From: Woeseiaceae bacterium
Lineage (GTDB): Bacteria > Pseudomonadota > Gammaproteobacteria > Steroidobacterales > Woeseiaceae
NCBI GenBank assembly: GCA_024640345.1
Contig: JAHEFD010000005.1
Span: 37,088-101,087 of the forward strand
DNA length: 64,000 nucleotides
Reading direction: 5' to 3'
Of the stretch, positions 10,936 to 19,839 are shown one piece after another; the first letter of the stretch is position 1, and each line of letters starts with the position of its first letter. A program made the translations under genes and the position numbers. A model generated the notes under the pieces. The model ran no database searches and was not told the DNA's origin. It saw only the letters and a program-made list of their open reading frames with translations.

Positions 10936-11508
10936 ATGCGCCAGTCGTCGATGACCACGAGAAACATTCTGACAATCTGCGGATTGCTGCTGATCGCCGT
11001 TGGTTCATGGTACCTGGCCAGCTCGAGCCAGGAGCCCGAAATTACGAAGACCGTCGCAGATACGAAATTTGGCGGTTATTACCTGCGCTCCGCGCGGATC
11101 CTCGGCACCGACGACAGCGGCAAGCTCCTGTACGAAATCGTCGCTGAATATGCGGAGCAGCAGGCGAACAACGAAATCGAATTGCAGAATGTCCGCATCA
11201 ATTATTCAACCGGAGCCGACGTGCCATGGGCCATCAGCGCAGACATGGCAATGATTAGTGACGACCTGGATGTTCTGCGACTGAGCGGGCACGTGGTGGC
11301 GGTCAGCGGTGAAGGCTTCTCCGGCCAGGTCACGGAAATCCGGACGCCGCTACTCGACATCGATCCAATTGCGTACCGGGCTGAAACAGACAGTCGCGTT
11401 CAAATCCGTATCGGCTCGCGCAGCCTGACTGCAACCGGCATGCTAGCATTGCTGCAGGAAAACCGGCTGCAACTTAAATCCAATGTCAGTGGCAAATTTG
11501 TTCCCTGA
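10936..11508 (+). CDS. lptC: LPS export system protein LptC
   Basis: 190 residues from the ATG at 10936, one base after the kdsC stop. One N-terminal membrane helix (about 13-29, ILTICGLLLIAVGSWYL) is followed by a periplasmic LptC/OstA-type beta-jellyroll domain. The sequence is loosely conserved, as usual for the family, so the call rests on topology plus position between kdsC and lptA. LptC accepts LPS from LptB2FG and hands it to LptA. An alternative start 15 bp downstream would leave the helix intact. Confidence 0.9.
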   Translation: MRQSSMTTRNILTICGLLLIAVGSWYLASSSQEPEITKTVADTKFGGYYLRSARILGTDDSGKLLYEIVAEYAEQQANNEIELQNVRINYSTGADVPWAISADMAMISDDLDVLRLSGHVVAVSGEGFSGQVTEIRTPLLDIDPIAYRAETDSRVQIRIGSRSLTATGMLALLQENRLQLKSNVSGKFVP

Positions 11509-11535
11509 CCGACTACCACCTGACCGAATTCAGAC

Positions 11536-12225
11536 ATGCACCTCCATACAGCAATCAAATCGACAATATTCAGCGCGTTAACCGGCGCCATGCTGCTAGC
11601 GCCCGTCGCATACCCGCAAACCGACGACCTGCGACTGCCGATGCTTCTCGATGCCGACTCGACCAATTACGACGGCAAAAGCTCCATGCTTATGTTTAGT
11701 GGGCTTCGCCTGACGCAGGGCACCCTTGGCATAGCGGCTGACGAAGGCCGGGCAACCAAAATGGATTTCGAAGACAGCGTCTGGCACTTCGCCGGTCACG
11801 TTGTAATTGATGTCGAAAACGGGCGGATTGAAAGTGACTCCGCGGATATGGTTTTTTCCGGATATCGACTGCGTGTCGCAACCATTGTTGGCTCCCCTGC
11901 GACTTTCAGGATGGAGCGCCCGGACACCCAGCAGACAACTTACGCTGAAGCCGGTCGCCTGAAATATGATTTTGATGCCGGGATCGTCGAATTCTCAGAC
12001 AACGCGACGATAACCGAGGGCGGCAATCAGATTGCAAGCAACTACCTCGTCTACAACATTCGCGATCAACGCATTAATGCCTCGTCCGGGGGAGAAGGCG
12101 ATCCGAAGGTCCGAATCACCTACACGCCCGGGAACCTCGATGAGTTGATACCGAAAGATGACCAGGTTGACGAGGAGGAGCAGACAGAGGTCGATGTTCC
12201 GGAAGACGACGGAGAACCTGGCTAA
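11536..12225 (+). CDS. lptA: LPS transport periplasmic protein LptA
   Basis: 229 residues: a signal peptide (about 1-27, ending YPQ), then an OstA/LptA beta-jellyroll with the repeating strand pattern [20 protein letters not shown] and [10 protein letters not shown]. LptA molecules form the bridge that carries LPS across the periplasm. The last 25 residues after the OstA fold are unusually acidic (Asp, Glu) and probably disordered, which I do not recall from E. coli LptA. The stop overlaps the lptB start (TAATGA). Confidence 0.92.
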   Translation: MHLHTAIKSTIFSALTGAMLLAPVAYPQTDDLRLPMLLDADSTNYDGKSSMLMFSGLRLTQGTLGIAADEGRATKMDFEDSVWHFAGHVVIDVENGRIESDSADMVFSGYRLRVATIVGSPATFRMERPDTQQTTYAEAGRLKYDFDAGIVEFSDNATITEGGNQIASNYLVYNIRDQRINASSGGEGDPKVRITYTPGNLDELIPKDDQVDEEEQTEVDVPEDDGEPG

Positions 12226-12950
12226 TGAGTATTCTGAGCGTTCAGGATATTGCCAAACGCTACAAATTTCGCGACGTCGTCAAAGGCATATCGCTAGAGA
12301 TCACGAGTGGCGAAGTTGTCGGACTGCTCGGGCCAAACGGCGCCGGCAAGACCACTGCGTTTTATATGATTGTCGGCCTGATCGCCTGCGATCGTGGCCA
12401 GATACTCCTCGATGGCCAGGATCTTACGGCACTGCCCATGCACCGGCGCGCAACGCTTGGGCTTGGCTACCTGCCCCAGGAAGCATCGATTTTTCGCAAG
12501 CTGACGGTTGAGCAAAACATTCTCGCCATTCTCGAAAACCGGGACGAACTCGACCGGGCCGGGCGCGAGCAGGAACTCGATCAACTCCTGGATGAATTGC
12601 ACGTGGGACACGTACGTACCAGTCTCGGCATCAGTCTTTCGGGTGGCGAACGCCGGCGTGTGGAGATTGCCCGTGCGCTAGCCGCCAATCCTCGTTTCGT
12701 TCTGCTGGACGAGCCGTTTGCCGGTGTCGACCCTATTTCGGTACTCGATATTCAACGAATAATCAGGCATTTGTCTGATCGCAAGATCGGCGTATTGATC
12801 ACAGACCATAATGTGCGGGAAACACTCGGAATCTGTTCGCGTGCCTATATACTAAGTGATGGCAGCCTGATCGCTTCCGGGTCCCCTGACGATATTCTGG
12901 AGAATCAGCACGTTCGGGAAGTGTATCTCGGACAGGAGTTCAAACTCTGA
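12225..12950 (+). CDS. lptB: LPS export ABC transporter ATP-binding protein LptB
   Basis: 241 residues with a full ABC ATPase set: Walker [10 protein letters not shown] at 36-44, Q-loop in YLPQEASIF, signature SLSGGERRR, Walker [10 protein letters not shown], and the switch His in [10 protein letters not shown]. LptB energises extraction of LPS from the inner membrane with LptF and LptG, which are not in this window. It is translationally coupled to lptA and followed by rpoN after 96 bp, the standard order. Confidence 0.97.
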   Translation: MSILSVQDIAKRYKFRDVVKGISLEITSGEVVGLLGPNGAGKTTAFYMIVGLIACDRGQILLDGQDLTALPMHRRATLGLGYLPQEASIFRKLTVEQNILAILENRDELDRAGREQELDQLLDELHVGHVRTSLGISLSGGERRRVEIARALAANPRFVLLDEPFAGVDPISVLDIQRIIRHLSDRKIGVLITDHNVRETLGICSRAYILSDGSLIASGSPDDILENQHVREVYLGQEFKL

Positions 12951-13046
12951 GTCAGAATTGCGTAACAGATATTAGATTCTTGCCGGCGAATGCGGTGATA
13001 CTGCACAGAACAACGCAATGACGACATCGATGAACAGAACTCATTC

Positions 13047-14441
13047 ATGCTGAAACCAACACTCCAGCTGAAACTCGGCCAGACGCTGACGATGACGCCG
13101 CAGCTACAGCAGGCGATTCGCCTGCTCCAGTTGCCCGTACTCGACCTGAGCGCCCAGATCCAGGAGGCGCTTGAAGAAAACGTCATGCTGGAAATGGAGG
13201 ACCTGCCAGACGCCCCCAAGACTACCGCAGACACCACTGCGGAAATCGAAACCATCCGGGCTGAAGATAGCTGGCAGGCCAGCTCGATGGAACGCATTCA
13301 GGATGGTGGCTGGAATGGCGAAGGTCGCCCGGCTAACGAATTCGCTGACCAGAGCGGGCAGTCGCTTCGCGAACACCTGTTATGGCAACTCGAGCTCGAG
13401 CACTTCACGCCCCGGGAGGCGTTGATAGGCGAAGCACTGATTGACGCAATTAATGACGACGGTTACCTGACCTCCGGGCTCGAGGACATAACGGGCTTTA
13501 TCGACGAGCAGACAGGCGTCTCCCTTGCTGAAATAGAAAACGCGCTGGCTAAAGTACAGCGACTGGATCCGGTGGGGATAGGTGCCCGTTCGCTCTCCGA
13601 ATGTATTGTCCTGCAGCTGCGCCAGTTAGAGCGATCGACACCGGGCGTCGAAATGGCAATCGAGATGGCAACGAATCACCTGGCGCTTATAGCCAACCAG
13701 GAATACGGCGAAATACGTCGCGCCCTCCGAACCTCGGAGGAATCCTTTGAAGTAGCGCTCGCATTGGTAAAAAGCTGTAATCCGAAGCCGGGCCAGGCCG
13801 TTAGCCCGGTGGCGGCCGAATATGTCATTCCTGACGTATTTGTCCGCAAGATCGACGGCCGGTGGCAAGTCGAAGTCAGCGCATCCGGCATTCCCAGGCT
13901 GTCAGTCAACCAGCAATACGCCAAAATGCTTCGCGGCAGCGGTGACCATGCCGCGCTGCGCACCCAGCTGCAGGAGGCGCGCTGGCTCGTTCGCAGCCTC
14001 GAAATCAGGAATGAAACCTTGATGAAGGTCGCCACGTCGATCGTCGAGAATCAACGGGAGTTTCTTGAGCATGGCGACGAGGCAATGAAGCCGCTAGTAT
14101 TAAGGGACGTAGCAGAATCAATCGGCATGCACGAATCAACGATCTCGAGAGTCACCACCAACAAGTACATGCATACGCCGCGAGGCGTATTCGAGTTCAA
14201 GTATTTCTTTTCAAGCCACTTGTCGACTGTGGACGGGGAAGACCAGTCATCAACATCCGTCCGCGCCAAGATACGCAAGCTGATTGGCGCGGAGAACCCG
14301 GCAAAGCCCCTCAGCGACAGCAAGATTGCCAACCTGCTCGCCAAAGAAGGGATTACGGTCGCCAGGCGGACGGTTGCAAAATATCGCGAGGCAATGAGAA
14401 TTATGTCGTCAAGCGAGCGTAAAGTAAGAAAACCCAGGTAG
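13047..14441 (+). CDS. rpoN: RNA polymerase sigma-54 factor RpoN
   Basis: 464 residues. Region I is Gln/Leu-rich (LGQTLTMTPQLQQAIRLLQL), as needed for contact with enhancer-binding activators. An acidic region II follows. The core-binding domain and HTH come next, and the RpoN box ARRTVAKYREAM lies near the C-terminus and reads the -24 element. No strong Shine-Dalgarno stands before the ATG at 13047, but the N-terminus MLKPTLQLKLGQ is the family's. hpf and ptsN follow, as usual. Confidence 0.97.
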   Translation: MLKPTLQLKLGQTLTMTPQLQQAIRLLQLPVLDLSAQIQEALEENVMLEMEDLPDAPKTTADTTAEIETIRAEDSWQASSMERIQDGGWNGEGRPANEFADQSGQSLREHLLWQLELEHFTPREALIGEALIDAINDDGYLTSGLEDITGFIDEQTGVSLAEIENALAKVQRLDPVGIGARSLSECIVLQLRQLERSTPGVEMAIEMATNHLALIANQEYGEIRRALRTSEESFEVALALVKSCNPKPGQAVSPVAAEYVIPDVFVRKIDGRWQVEVSASGIPRLSVNQQYAKMLRGSGDHAALRTQLQEARWLVRSLEIRNETLMKVATSIVENQREFLEHGDEAMKPLVLRDVAESIGMHESTISRVTTNKYMHTPRGVFEFKYFFSSHLSTVDGEDQSSTSVRAKIRKLIGAENPAKPLSDSKIANLLAKEGITVARRTVAKYREAMRIMSSSERKVRKPR

Positions 14442-14574
14442 GTAGTTGAACTGATTGGAATCGTTACCAACGGACATAAACTGAATACAGACACGAATCA
14501 GGCGCGACAATCACTGAATGAGAGGAGTGACGTTGCCGCGAGCTGAAAAACAGGAACCTTTGCAGGAGAATATT

Positions 14575-14895
14575 ATGCAATTAGACATCACCGGCCATCA
14601 TGTCGAGATTACAGACGCATTAAGAGAATACGTCGTGAGCAAAATGAAGAAAGTTGAACGACATTTCGACCTGGTAACGGATGTGCATTGTATTTTGACC
14701 GTTGAAAAACTAAGACATAAAGCGGAGGCAACGGTAAGCGTTAATGGAGTAAAAGTTTATGCCGATGCAACCGAAGAAGATATGTATGCCGCTGTCGATC
14801 GCCTGACAGACATTCTTGATCGACGCGTAAGAAAACACAAAGAGAAACTTGTTGACCATCGTGCAAGAGATTCCAATAAAAGAAACTATGGCTGA
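14575..14895 (+). CDS. hpf: Ribosome hibernation promoting factor (short form)
   Basis: 106 residues from the ATG at 14575, which has AGGAGAA four bases upstream. An in-frame start 57 bp earlier has no comparable site. The protein is a short HPF: the beta-alpha fold MQLDITGHHVEITDALREYV through VYADATEEDMYAAVDRL, with a basic C-terminal stretch (RRVRKHKEK). It lacks the long dimerisation domain, so it should act with RMF to form 100S ribosomes. It is followed by a perfect hairpin (14907-14940) and ptsN. Confidence 0.94.
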   Translation: MQLDITGHHVEITDALREYVVSKMKKVERHFDLVTDVHCILTVEKLRHKAEATVSVNGVKVYADATEEDMYAAVDRLTDILDRRVRKHKEKLVDHRARDSNKRNYG

Positions 14896-14906
14896 ACATA
14901 ACCATT

Positions 14907-14940
14907 AGGTGTTGGCGCAACCTCGATTGCGCCAACACCT
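14907..14940. other. Perfect 14-bp inverted repeat between hpf and ptsN
   Basis: Left arm AGGTGTTGGCGCAA (14907-14920), loop CCTCGA, right arm TTGCGCCAACACCT (14927-14940). It begins 11 bp after the hpf stop and ends 26 bp before ptsN. No run of T follows on the plus strand, so it is not a standard intrinsic terminator. It could protect the 3' end of upstream mRNA or damp read-through into ptsN. Confidence 0.75.
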
Positions 14941-14966
14941 GCCATTGTGAATCAATAAAAATAATT

Positions 14967-15458
14967 ATGAATCTTGAAGACCTCGTTAAGCCGGACAGCG
15001 TTTTGTGCAATGTATCAGCACGAAGCAAAAAACATTGTCTCGAAATATTAAGCGAACTACTTACGCGTTCGAATCCTGATATCGCAAACGAGGAAGTATT
15101 CGCAAAGCTAATTGAACGTGAGCGCCTTGGTTGCACATGCCTCGACAAAGGGATCGCATTCCCCCATTGTCGCGTCAGCGGACTGAAGAAGAGTTGTGCG
15201 GCACTGATGAGGCTGGCAGATCCCGTCGATTTTGACTCCAACGACGGTGAACCGGTTGACCTGGTTTTCGGGCTGATGGTGCCAGAGGAACTCAGTGATG
15301 AGGACATTGCTGAAATTGAACTCCTTACCCAACTGCTAAGAGACAGAGCCTTGTGCGCCAGGCTACGCGCCGCAAACAGCAGCAAGGAACTCAGCAACGC
15401 GCTGTTGACAGGACAGGTTGCGCCACCCACGAAACTCCGGCACGCCCAGCAGGGCTGA
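14967..15458 (+). CDS. ptsN: Nitrogen PTS enzyme IIA (PtsN)
   Basis: 163 residues, a single EIIA-Ntr domain. The phosphorylation site is His67 in GIAFPHCRV. PtsN takes phosphate from PtsP through NPr (PtsO) and regulates potassium, nitrogen and envelope functions. It lies between hpf and rapZ as in E. coli and Pseudomonas. No strong ribosome-binding site stands before the ATG at 14967, where the upstream sequence is A-rich. Confidence 0.95.
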   Translation: MNLEDLVKPDSVLCNVSARSKKHCLEILSELLTRSNPDIANEEVFAKLIERERLGCTCLDKGIAFPHCRVSGLKKSCAALMRLADPVDFDSNDGEPVDLVFGLMVPEELSDEDIAEIELLTQLLRDRALCARLRAANSSKELSNALLTGQVAPPTKLRHAQQG

Positions 15459-15477
15459 GTCGTGTCAGTACGCGCCA

Positions 15478-16368
15478 ATGGCTGACGAAAATCGTTTAAT
15501 CATTATCAGCGGATTGTCCGGGTCCGGTAAAAGTGTCGCACTACACGTACTTGAAGATCTCGGCTATTACAGTATCGACAACCTGCCGGCAGCTCTCTTG
15601 CCGTCACTCATCGAAGAAGTCACCAAACCCGGAGAAAACTCTGCAAACCGTATCGCTGTTGGCGTAGATGCACGCAATCGACCTGCGGACCTGACTGCCC
15701 TGCCGAGACATATCACGCAATTGCAGGAAGCCGGTATACAGGTCGACCTGATATTTCTGCAGGCTGACGACAACGAACTTCTCCGCCGCTTCGGCGAAAC
15801 TCGCCGGCGGCACCCGCTCGCAGAAACCGGATCGGCGTTACACTCGGCGATTGCGCGAGAGCGTGCAATTCTCGGCCCGGTCATCAACGCCGCTGACCTC
15901 GTTATCGATACCTCACGAACCAGCGTCTACGAACTCGCCGATGTCATTCGTGAACGTATCGACCGGCGAAAATCGAGAAATTTGTCGATTCTGCTGCAAT
16001 CATTCGGCTTCAAACATGGCATTCCTGCGGATGCCGACTTTGTTTTCGACTTGCGCTGCCTGCCAAATCCCTATTGGCAAAGCGAACTGAGAAGCCTCAA
16101 TGGACTGGACCAGGCCGTCGCCGATTTCCTGGATTCAGAACCATCATTTGTTCGGATGTACGAGGATATCCTGGGGTTCCTTCTTAAGTGGATTCCCGAA
16201 TACGTTAGCGTCAATCGCAGCTACCTGACCGTCGCGCTCGGGTGTACGGGAGGCCAGCATCGATCCGTACATATGACGGAAAAACTGGCGCGTACTCTGA
16301 ACGAGACCCATGAGCCGGTACATACACGGCACAACGAATTGGTCGCCCATTCCGTAAATACTCCCTGA
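15478..16368 (+). CDS. rapZ: RNase adapter protein RapZ
   Basis: 296 residues from the ATG at 15478. The N-domain has Walker A GLSGSGKS at 12-19. The C-domain carries the family's conserved DLRCLPNP and ALGCTGGQHRSVH motifs and binds RNA and glucosamine 6-phosphate. RapZ steers RNase E to the sRNA GlmZ in enterobacteria. In other gammaproteobacteria its target is less clear. A 20-codon upstream extension is open but overlaps ptsN and looks unneeded. The ptsO gene that normally follows is absent. Confidence 0.96.
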   Translation: MADENRLIIISGLSGSGKSVALHVLEDLGYYSIDNLPAALLPSLIEEVTKPGENSANRIAVGVDARNRPADLTALPRHITQLQEAGIQVDLIFLQADDNELLRRFGETRRRHPLAETGSALHSAIARERAILGPVINAADLVIDTSRTSVYELADVIRERIDRRKSRNLSILLQSFGFKHGIPADADFVFDLRCLPNPYWQSELRSLNGLDQAVADFLDSEPSFVRMYEDILGFLLKWIPEYVSVNRSYLTVALGCTGGQHRSVHMTEKLARTLNETHEPVHTRHNELVAHSVNTP

Positions 16369-16446
16369 CACCCCCCTCCAAGATCGCTAAACTTCGCCAC
16401 GACTACAAGCAGGAGTGCCTGCAAATACTGATCAAGGGCGGATGTC

Positions 16447-17796
16447 ATGGAAGAGCGAGAGCACACACAGGCCAAACTCTCCCAACTGCGTGAACGCTTA
16501 GGCAGCGGCGGCCTGCGCTCAGCCAAGATGCTTGTTGGCAGCCTCCACCCGTCTGAAGTCGCCCGCTTGCTCGAGTCGCTGCCTTTCGCCGAGCGCGCCG
16601 TGATCTGGGAGATGGTCGGTTCTGGCAACGAGGGCGACGTCCTGGTCGAACTCACAGAGCAGGTCCGCGAAGGCCTCATTGAGAGCATGTCGCCGGACAA
16701 GATCATCGCGGCACTTGATGGCATGGAAGTCGACGATCTCGCTGACCTGATTGCCGATTTCCCGGAGGCACTGACACAGGAAGTCCTGCGCTCGCTCGAT
16801 CACCAGGACCGCGATCGCCTCGATGCCGTCCTCTCCTATGACGAGGACAGCGCCGGCGGCCTCATGAACGTCGATGTCGTCACCGTCCGCCCGGACGTCA
16901 CCATCGAAGTCGTCTTGCGGTACCTGCATGTGCGCGGCGAAATTCCGGATGGAACAGACAGCATTTACGTCGTCAATCGCGACAACGAATATTTCGGTTC
17001 GGTTTTTCTGTCTCGACTGCTGACGGCCGATTCAAATCTTTCGGTTGCGCAGATCATGTCGACAGAAGTTCAACCAATTCACGCGCGCGCACCCTCCGAG
17101 GATGTGGTCTGGGAGTTCGAAAATCGAGATTTGCTTTCTGCACCGGTAGTCGATGATCACAACCGGCTCGTAGGGCGTATTACTATCGACGACATCGTCG
17201 ACGTCATCCGTGAAGAGGCTGAACACGCGCTGATGGGCGCGGCAGGCCTGGATGAAGAAAACGATATGTTCGCCCCGGTTGTGCGCAGTGCGCGGCGCCG
17301 GGCATTGTGGCTTGGCATTAACCTGGCAACGGCATTTCTCGCAGCATCGGTTGTCGACCTATTTCAAACGACCCTGGACCAGATTGTCCTCCTGGCTGTA
17401 CTCATGCCGGTTGTGCCAAGTATGGGCGGGGTCGCGGGCAGCCAGTCGTTAATCGTGATCACGCGAGCAATGGCTCTCGGTCACATTGACAGGAGTAACG
17501 CGAAGGTAATGCTGCGCAGGGAGTTACTGATTGGAATGCTCAATGGCATTGCATGGTCACTCGTCGTTGCGCTTTTCACTTATCTCTGGTTTGGCGACTG
17601 GCGCATTGGCGGCGTTATTGCCGCAGCCATGGCGATCAATATGGCCGTTGCCGCACTTGCCGGCTTTGCAGTGCCGGTGACGCTTAAGCGGATGAACATC
17701 GATCCTGCACTGGCTGGTGGAGTTGTGCTGACGACAATTACCGACGTTGTAGGGTATATGTCGTTTTTGGGATTAGGGGCCATGATCCTGCTGTAA
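16447..17796 (+). CDS. mgtE: Magnesium transporter MgtE
   Basis: 449 residues with the complete MgtE layout: a superhelical N-domain (about 10-125), two CBS domains (about 130-255; the SAPVVDDHNRLVGRITIDD repeat is clear) that sense cytosolic Mg2+, then a plug helix and five membrane helices with the pore stretch PVVPSMGGVAGSQSL. It is a Mg2+-gated channel of the inner membrane. It takes the place after rapZ where ptsO is usual. A small inverted repeat GCAGG-AGTG-CCTGC sits in the 78-bp leader. I see no Mg2+ riboswitch of known type. Confidence 0.96.
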   Translation: MEEREHTQAKLSQLRERLGSGGLRSAKMLVGSLHPSEVARLLESLPFAERAVIWEMVGSGNEGDVLVELTEQVREGLIESMSPDKIIAALDGMEVDDLADLIADFPEALTQEVLRSLDHQDRDRLDAVLSYDEDSAGGLMNVDVVTVRPDVTIEVVLRYLHVRGEIPDGTDSIYVVNRDNEYFGSVFLSRLLTADSNLSVAQIMSTEVQPIHARAPSEDVVWEFENRDLLSAPVVDDHNRLVGRITIDDIVDVIREEAEHALMGAAGLDEENDMFAPVVRSARRRALWLGINLATAFLAASVVDLFQTTLDQIVLLAVLMPVVPSMGGVAGSQSLIVITRAMALGHIDRSNAKVMLRRELLIGMLNGIAWSLVVALFTYLWFGDWRIGGVIAAAMAINMAVAALAGFAVPVTLKRMNIDPALAGGVVLTTITDVVGYMSFLGLGAMILL

Positions 17797-17907
17797 ACCG
17801 AGGTTGACTCGATCGGCATATTGTTGCCGCAGCACAGAAGCCACCGTTTTCAAATACAAGAAGTCGCCGGTAACGATGCGAATACGGCATGCCTCTTGAG
17901 TGAAGCG

Positions 17908-19140
17908 TTACGCGTCAGGGCCGATCGAATTTTCAATTCCGCTCAGGTCTTTCTGTACCCAGCCGGGCGCAAAAAGTCTTGGCACATCCCGACCGCAGAT
18001 AAAATCTTTAAGCTGCTCTTTGACCTGCAGCGCATCGTTGTAACCAAGCTTGATGAGCTCGCGCGTATAGGCCTGCTCGAACAGCAGGAAACTGAGCAGT
18101 CGGCCTTCGCCACCATTTCGCCCCGCCACTCCGCGCAGCAATGCCCGTACCGGACGCGGCATTGCTTTACGGCACTTTTTCGCGATTTCCCGAAGATCCC
18201 TGCTCGGCACGACAATCATGGTATCGATGGCTTTCATTCTCGAAAGCGCCCCACTTCGGTGTTCTGCCGGGACTGAATCGAGCAGTTGATTAATACGCGT
18301 CATGCGCTCCAGGTCAGAGTACAAGCCGTCCATAAACAAGGTGTCGAGCATATACCCGGCTATCGTTCCGATGCTGGGAAACTCAGGGTCTGCTTCAGAA
18401 TGCTGTGCATTGTCCGCGGTCTCGTCGCGAACACCGATCACGAGGATTCGGTCTGCACCCAGGTGAATCGCCGGGCTCAGGGGCGTCGCCTGCCGCATTG
18501 CACCATCACCGAAGTACTCCTTTCCAAGCATAACCGGCGGAAAAATCATCGGCACAGCGATACTCGCCATCAGGTGATCGAGATTGATTGTCTGGCGGAC
18601 TCCCGAGCGGCGCGTTCTCGACCAGGTTTTGCAGCTTGGTGCCGCCTGAAAAAAAGTAGCTGACTTTGCAGAACCATAGCTGGCAGCAGTGACCGCTACC
18701 GCATGCAGATATCCGTCATCAATTGACTGCTGTATTCGGGGAAACCGGATGTTTCGACTCAGCAGTGCGCGCAGTGGAGAATTGTCGAGTAGCGATGTTG
18801 GCGTTCCAACGAGCAACCCCCCGGAAACGATGGTCCCGAGCCATTGCAGGCTGCTTTTGAGCATGGTCAGGCTGTCGGAGCGAAACACCTGGGCGCTGTG
18901 AAAGTGACCCCAGACGCGCTCCAGCTCCGCAACCGCGACCCGGAATCTTTTCGCCCTGCTGGCCAGTACCACCGAGTTGATTGCGCCGGCCGAAGTACCA
19001 CTGATGACGTGGAACGGGTTCTCACAGCCGTGAGGCATCATTTCGGCAATAGCCCGAAGAACGCCAACCTGGAAAGCGCATCGGGCGCCCCCGCCGGGCA
19101 GTACTAACGCGGACTTGCTGTTTTCTGAGTGAATTTTCAT
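17908..19140 (-). CDS. Patatin-like phospholipase
   Basis: 410 residues. The patatin domain covers about 10-240: oxyanion motif PGGGARCAFQVG (15-26), nucleophile Ser50 in GTSAG, and the catalytic Asp in FGDGAMRQATPL. These form a Ser-Asp dyad that hydrolyses acyl esters of phospholipids. There is no signal peptide or membrane helix, so it is probably cytoplasmic or peripheral. About 170 residues follow the patatin core and match nothing I know. A strong promoter (19152-19179) lies only a few bases upstream of the ATG. Confidence 0.9.
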   Translation of the reverse strand: MKIHSENSKSALVLPGGGARCAFQVGVLRAIAEMMPHGCENPFHVISGTSAGAINSVVLASRAKRFRVAVAELERVWGHFHSAQVFRSDSLTMLKSSLQWLGTIVSGGLLVGTPTSLLDNSPLRALLSRNIRFPRIQQSIDDGYLHAVAVTAASYGSAKSATFFQAAPSCKTWSRTRRSGVRQTINLDHLMASIAVPMIFPPVMLGKEYFGDGAMRQATPLSPAIHLGADRILVIGVRDETADNAQHSEADPEFPSIGTIAGYMLDTLFMDGLYSDLERMTRINQLLDSVPAEHRSGALSRMKAIDTMIVVPSRDLREIAKKCRKAMPRPVRALLRGVAGRNGGEGRLLSFLLFEQAYTRELIKLGYNDALQVKEQLKDFICGRDVPRLFAPGWVQKDLSGIENSIGPDA

Positions 19141-19151
19141 CGGTTTGGCGT

Positions 19152-19179
19152 ATTATAGGCCGCCCGGAACCACTGCCAA
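19152..19179 (-). promoter_or_regulatory. Sigma-70-type promoter for the patatin gene
   Basis: On the minus strand TTGGCA (19179-19174), a 16-bp spacer and a perfect TATAAT (19157-19152). Transcription should begin near 19145, about 5 nt before the ATG at 19140. The mRNA would be almost leaderless, and no Shine-Dalgarno sequence is present. Confidence 0.65.
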
Positions 19180-19237
19180 TTGTGCTTGTCTCAATTACAC
19201 GAATTACTTCGAAATTAAGGCTGCGGAGGTCAGAAAG

Positions 19238-19768
19238 TTGCAGAAATTCATCGCCATACTGTCAGCGGCAGCGCTAATTGCGCTGGCGAGCAGTTTTACG
19301 CTGGCCGAGCCGGTAGGGGCAGGAGAACCGGCACCTGACTTCGAACTCGTCGACCAGAACGGACTGTTGCATTCGATCGAGGATTATCGTGGCCAGTGGG
19401 TTGCACTGTATTTTTACCCCAAGGATGGCACACCAGGCTGCACGACCGAAGCCTGCGAATTCCGTGACAACATTTTTGCCTTCCGCAACGCAGACTGCCA
19501 GATCCTCGGCGTTAGTCTCGATGACGCCGAATCGCACAAGAAATTCGCTGATGAACACGGGCTGCCGTTTCCGCTGCTCGCAGACACAAAAGGATTCGCA
19601 GCCGATGCATATGGCGTTAAATCAAGAATGCTTGGTGTAACGCTGGCCAAGCGACAGACTTTCCTCATCGATCCGGACGGAAACATTGCGAAACACTACG
19701 ACAAGGTAAATCCAGAATCTCATTCTGCTGAAGTTCTTGCAGACCTGGAAAAACTCAGGACGAACTGA
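19238..19768 (+). CDS. Exported Bcp-type peroxiredoxin (thiol peroxidase)
   Basis: I place the start at the TTG at 19238 because GGAGGT stands 7 nt upstream and the resulting 176-residue protein begins with a clean signal peptide (MQKFIAILSAAALIALASS, cut near residue 23). The mature part is a PrxQ/Bcp domain with peroxidatic Cys68 and resolving Cys73 in GTPGCTTEACEFRD. It should reduce peroxides in the periplasm, unlike E. coli Bcp, which is cytoplasmic. An ATG 93 bp upstream would add an N-terminus unlike the family. It is divergent from the patatin gene and followed by a good terminator. Confidence 0.92.
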   Translation: MQKFIAILSAAALIALASSFTLAEPVGAGEPAPDFELVDQNGLLHSIEDYRGQWVALYFYPKDGTPGCTTEACEFRDNIFAFRNADCQILGVSLDDAESHKKFADEHGLPFPLLADTKGFAADAYGVKSRMLGVTLAKRQTFLIDPDGNIAKHYDKVNPESHSAEVLADLEKLRTN

Positions 19769-19790
19769 ATCAATCCAGGCCGAAAATCCG

Positions 19791-19817
19791 AAAGGCGCCG
19801 CAAGGCGCCTTTTTTTT
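19791..19817 (+). terminator. Intrinsic terminator after the peroxiredoxin gene
   Basis: Stem AAAGGCGCC (19791-19799), GCAA tetraloop, GGCGCCTTT (19804-19812), continuing into an eight-T run. It is 22 bp after the stop. The A-run on the left arm makes it partly bidirectional, so it may also end transcription of the minus-strand VWA gene, which stops at 19840. Confidence 0.92.
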
Positions 19818-19839
19818 GAACAAAAACCGATAGATCAGC

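Noticed and set aside
16409..16422. Short hairpin GCAGG-AGTG-CCTGC before mgtE as an Mg2+ riboswitch
   Set aside because: Far too small for an M-box or mgtA-type leader.
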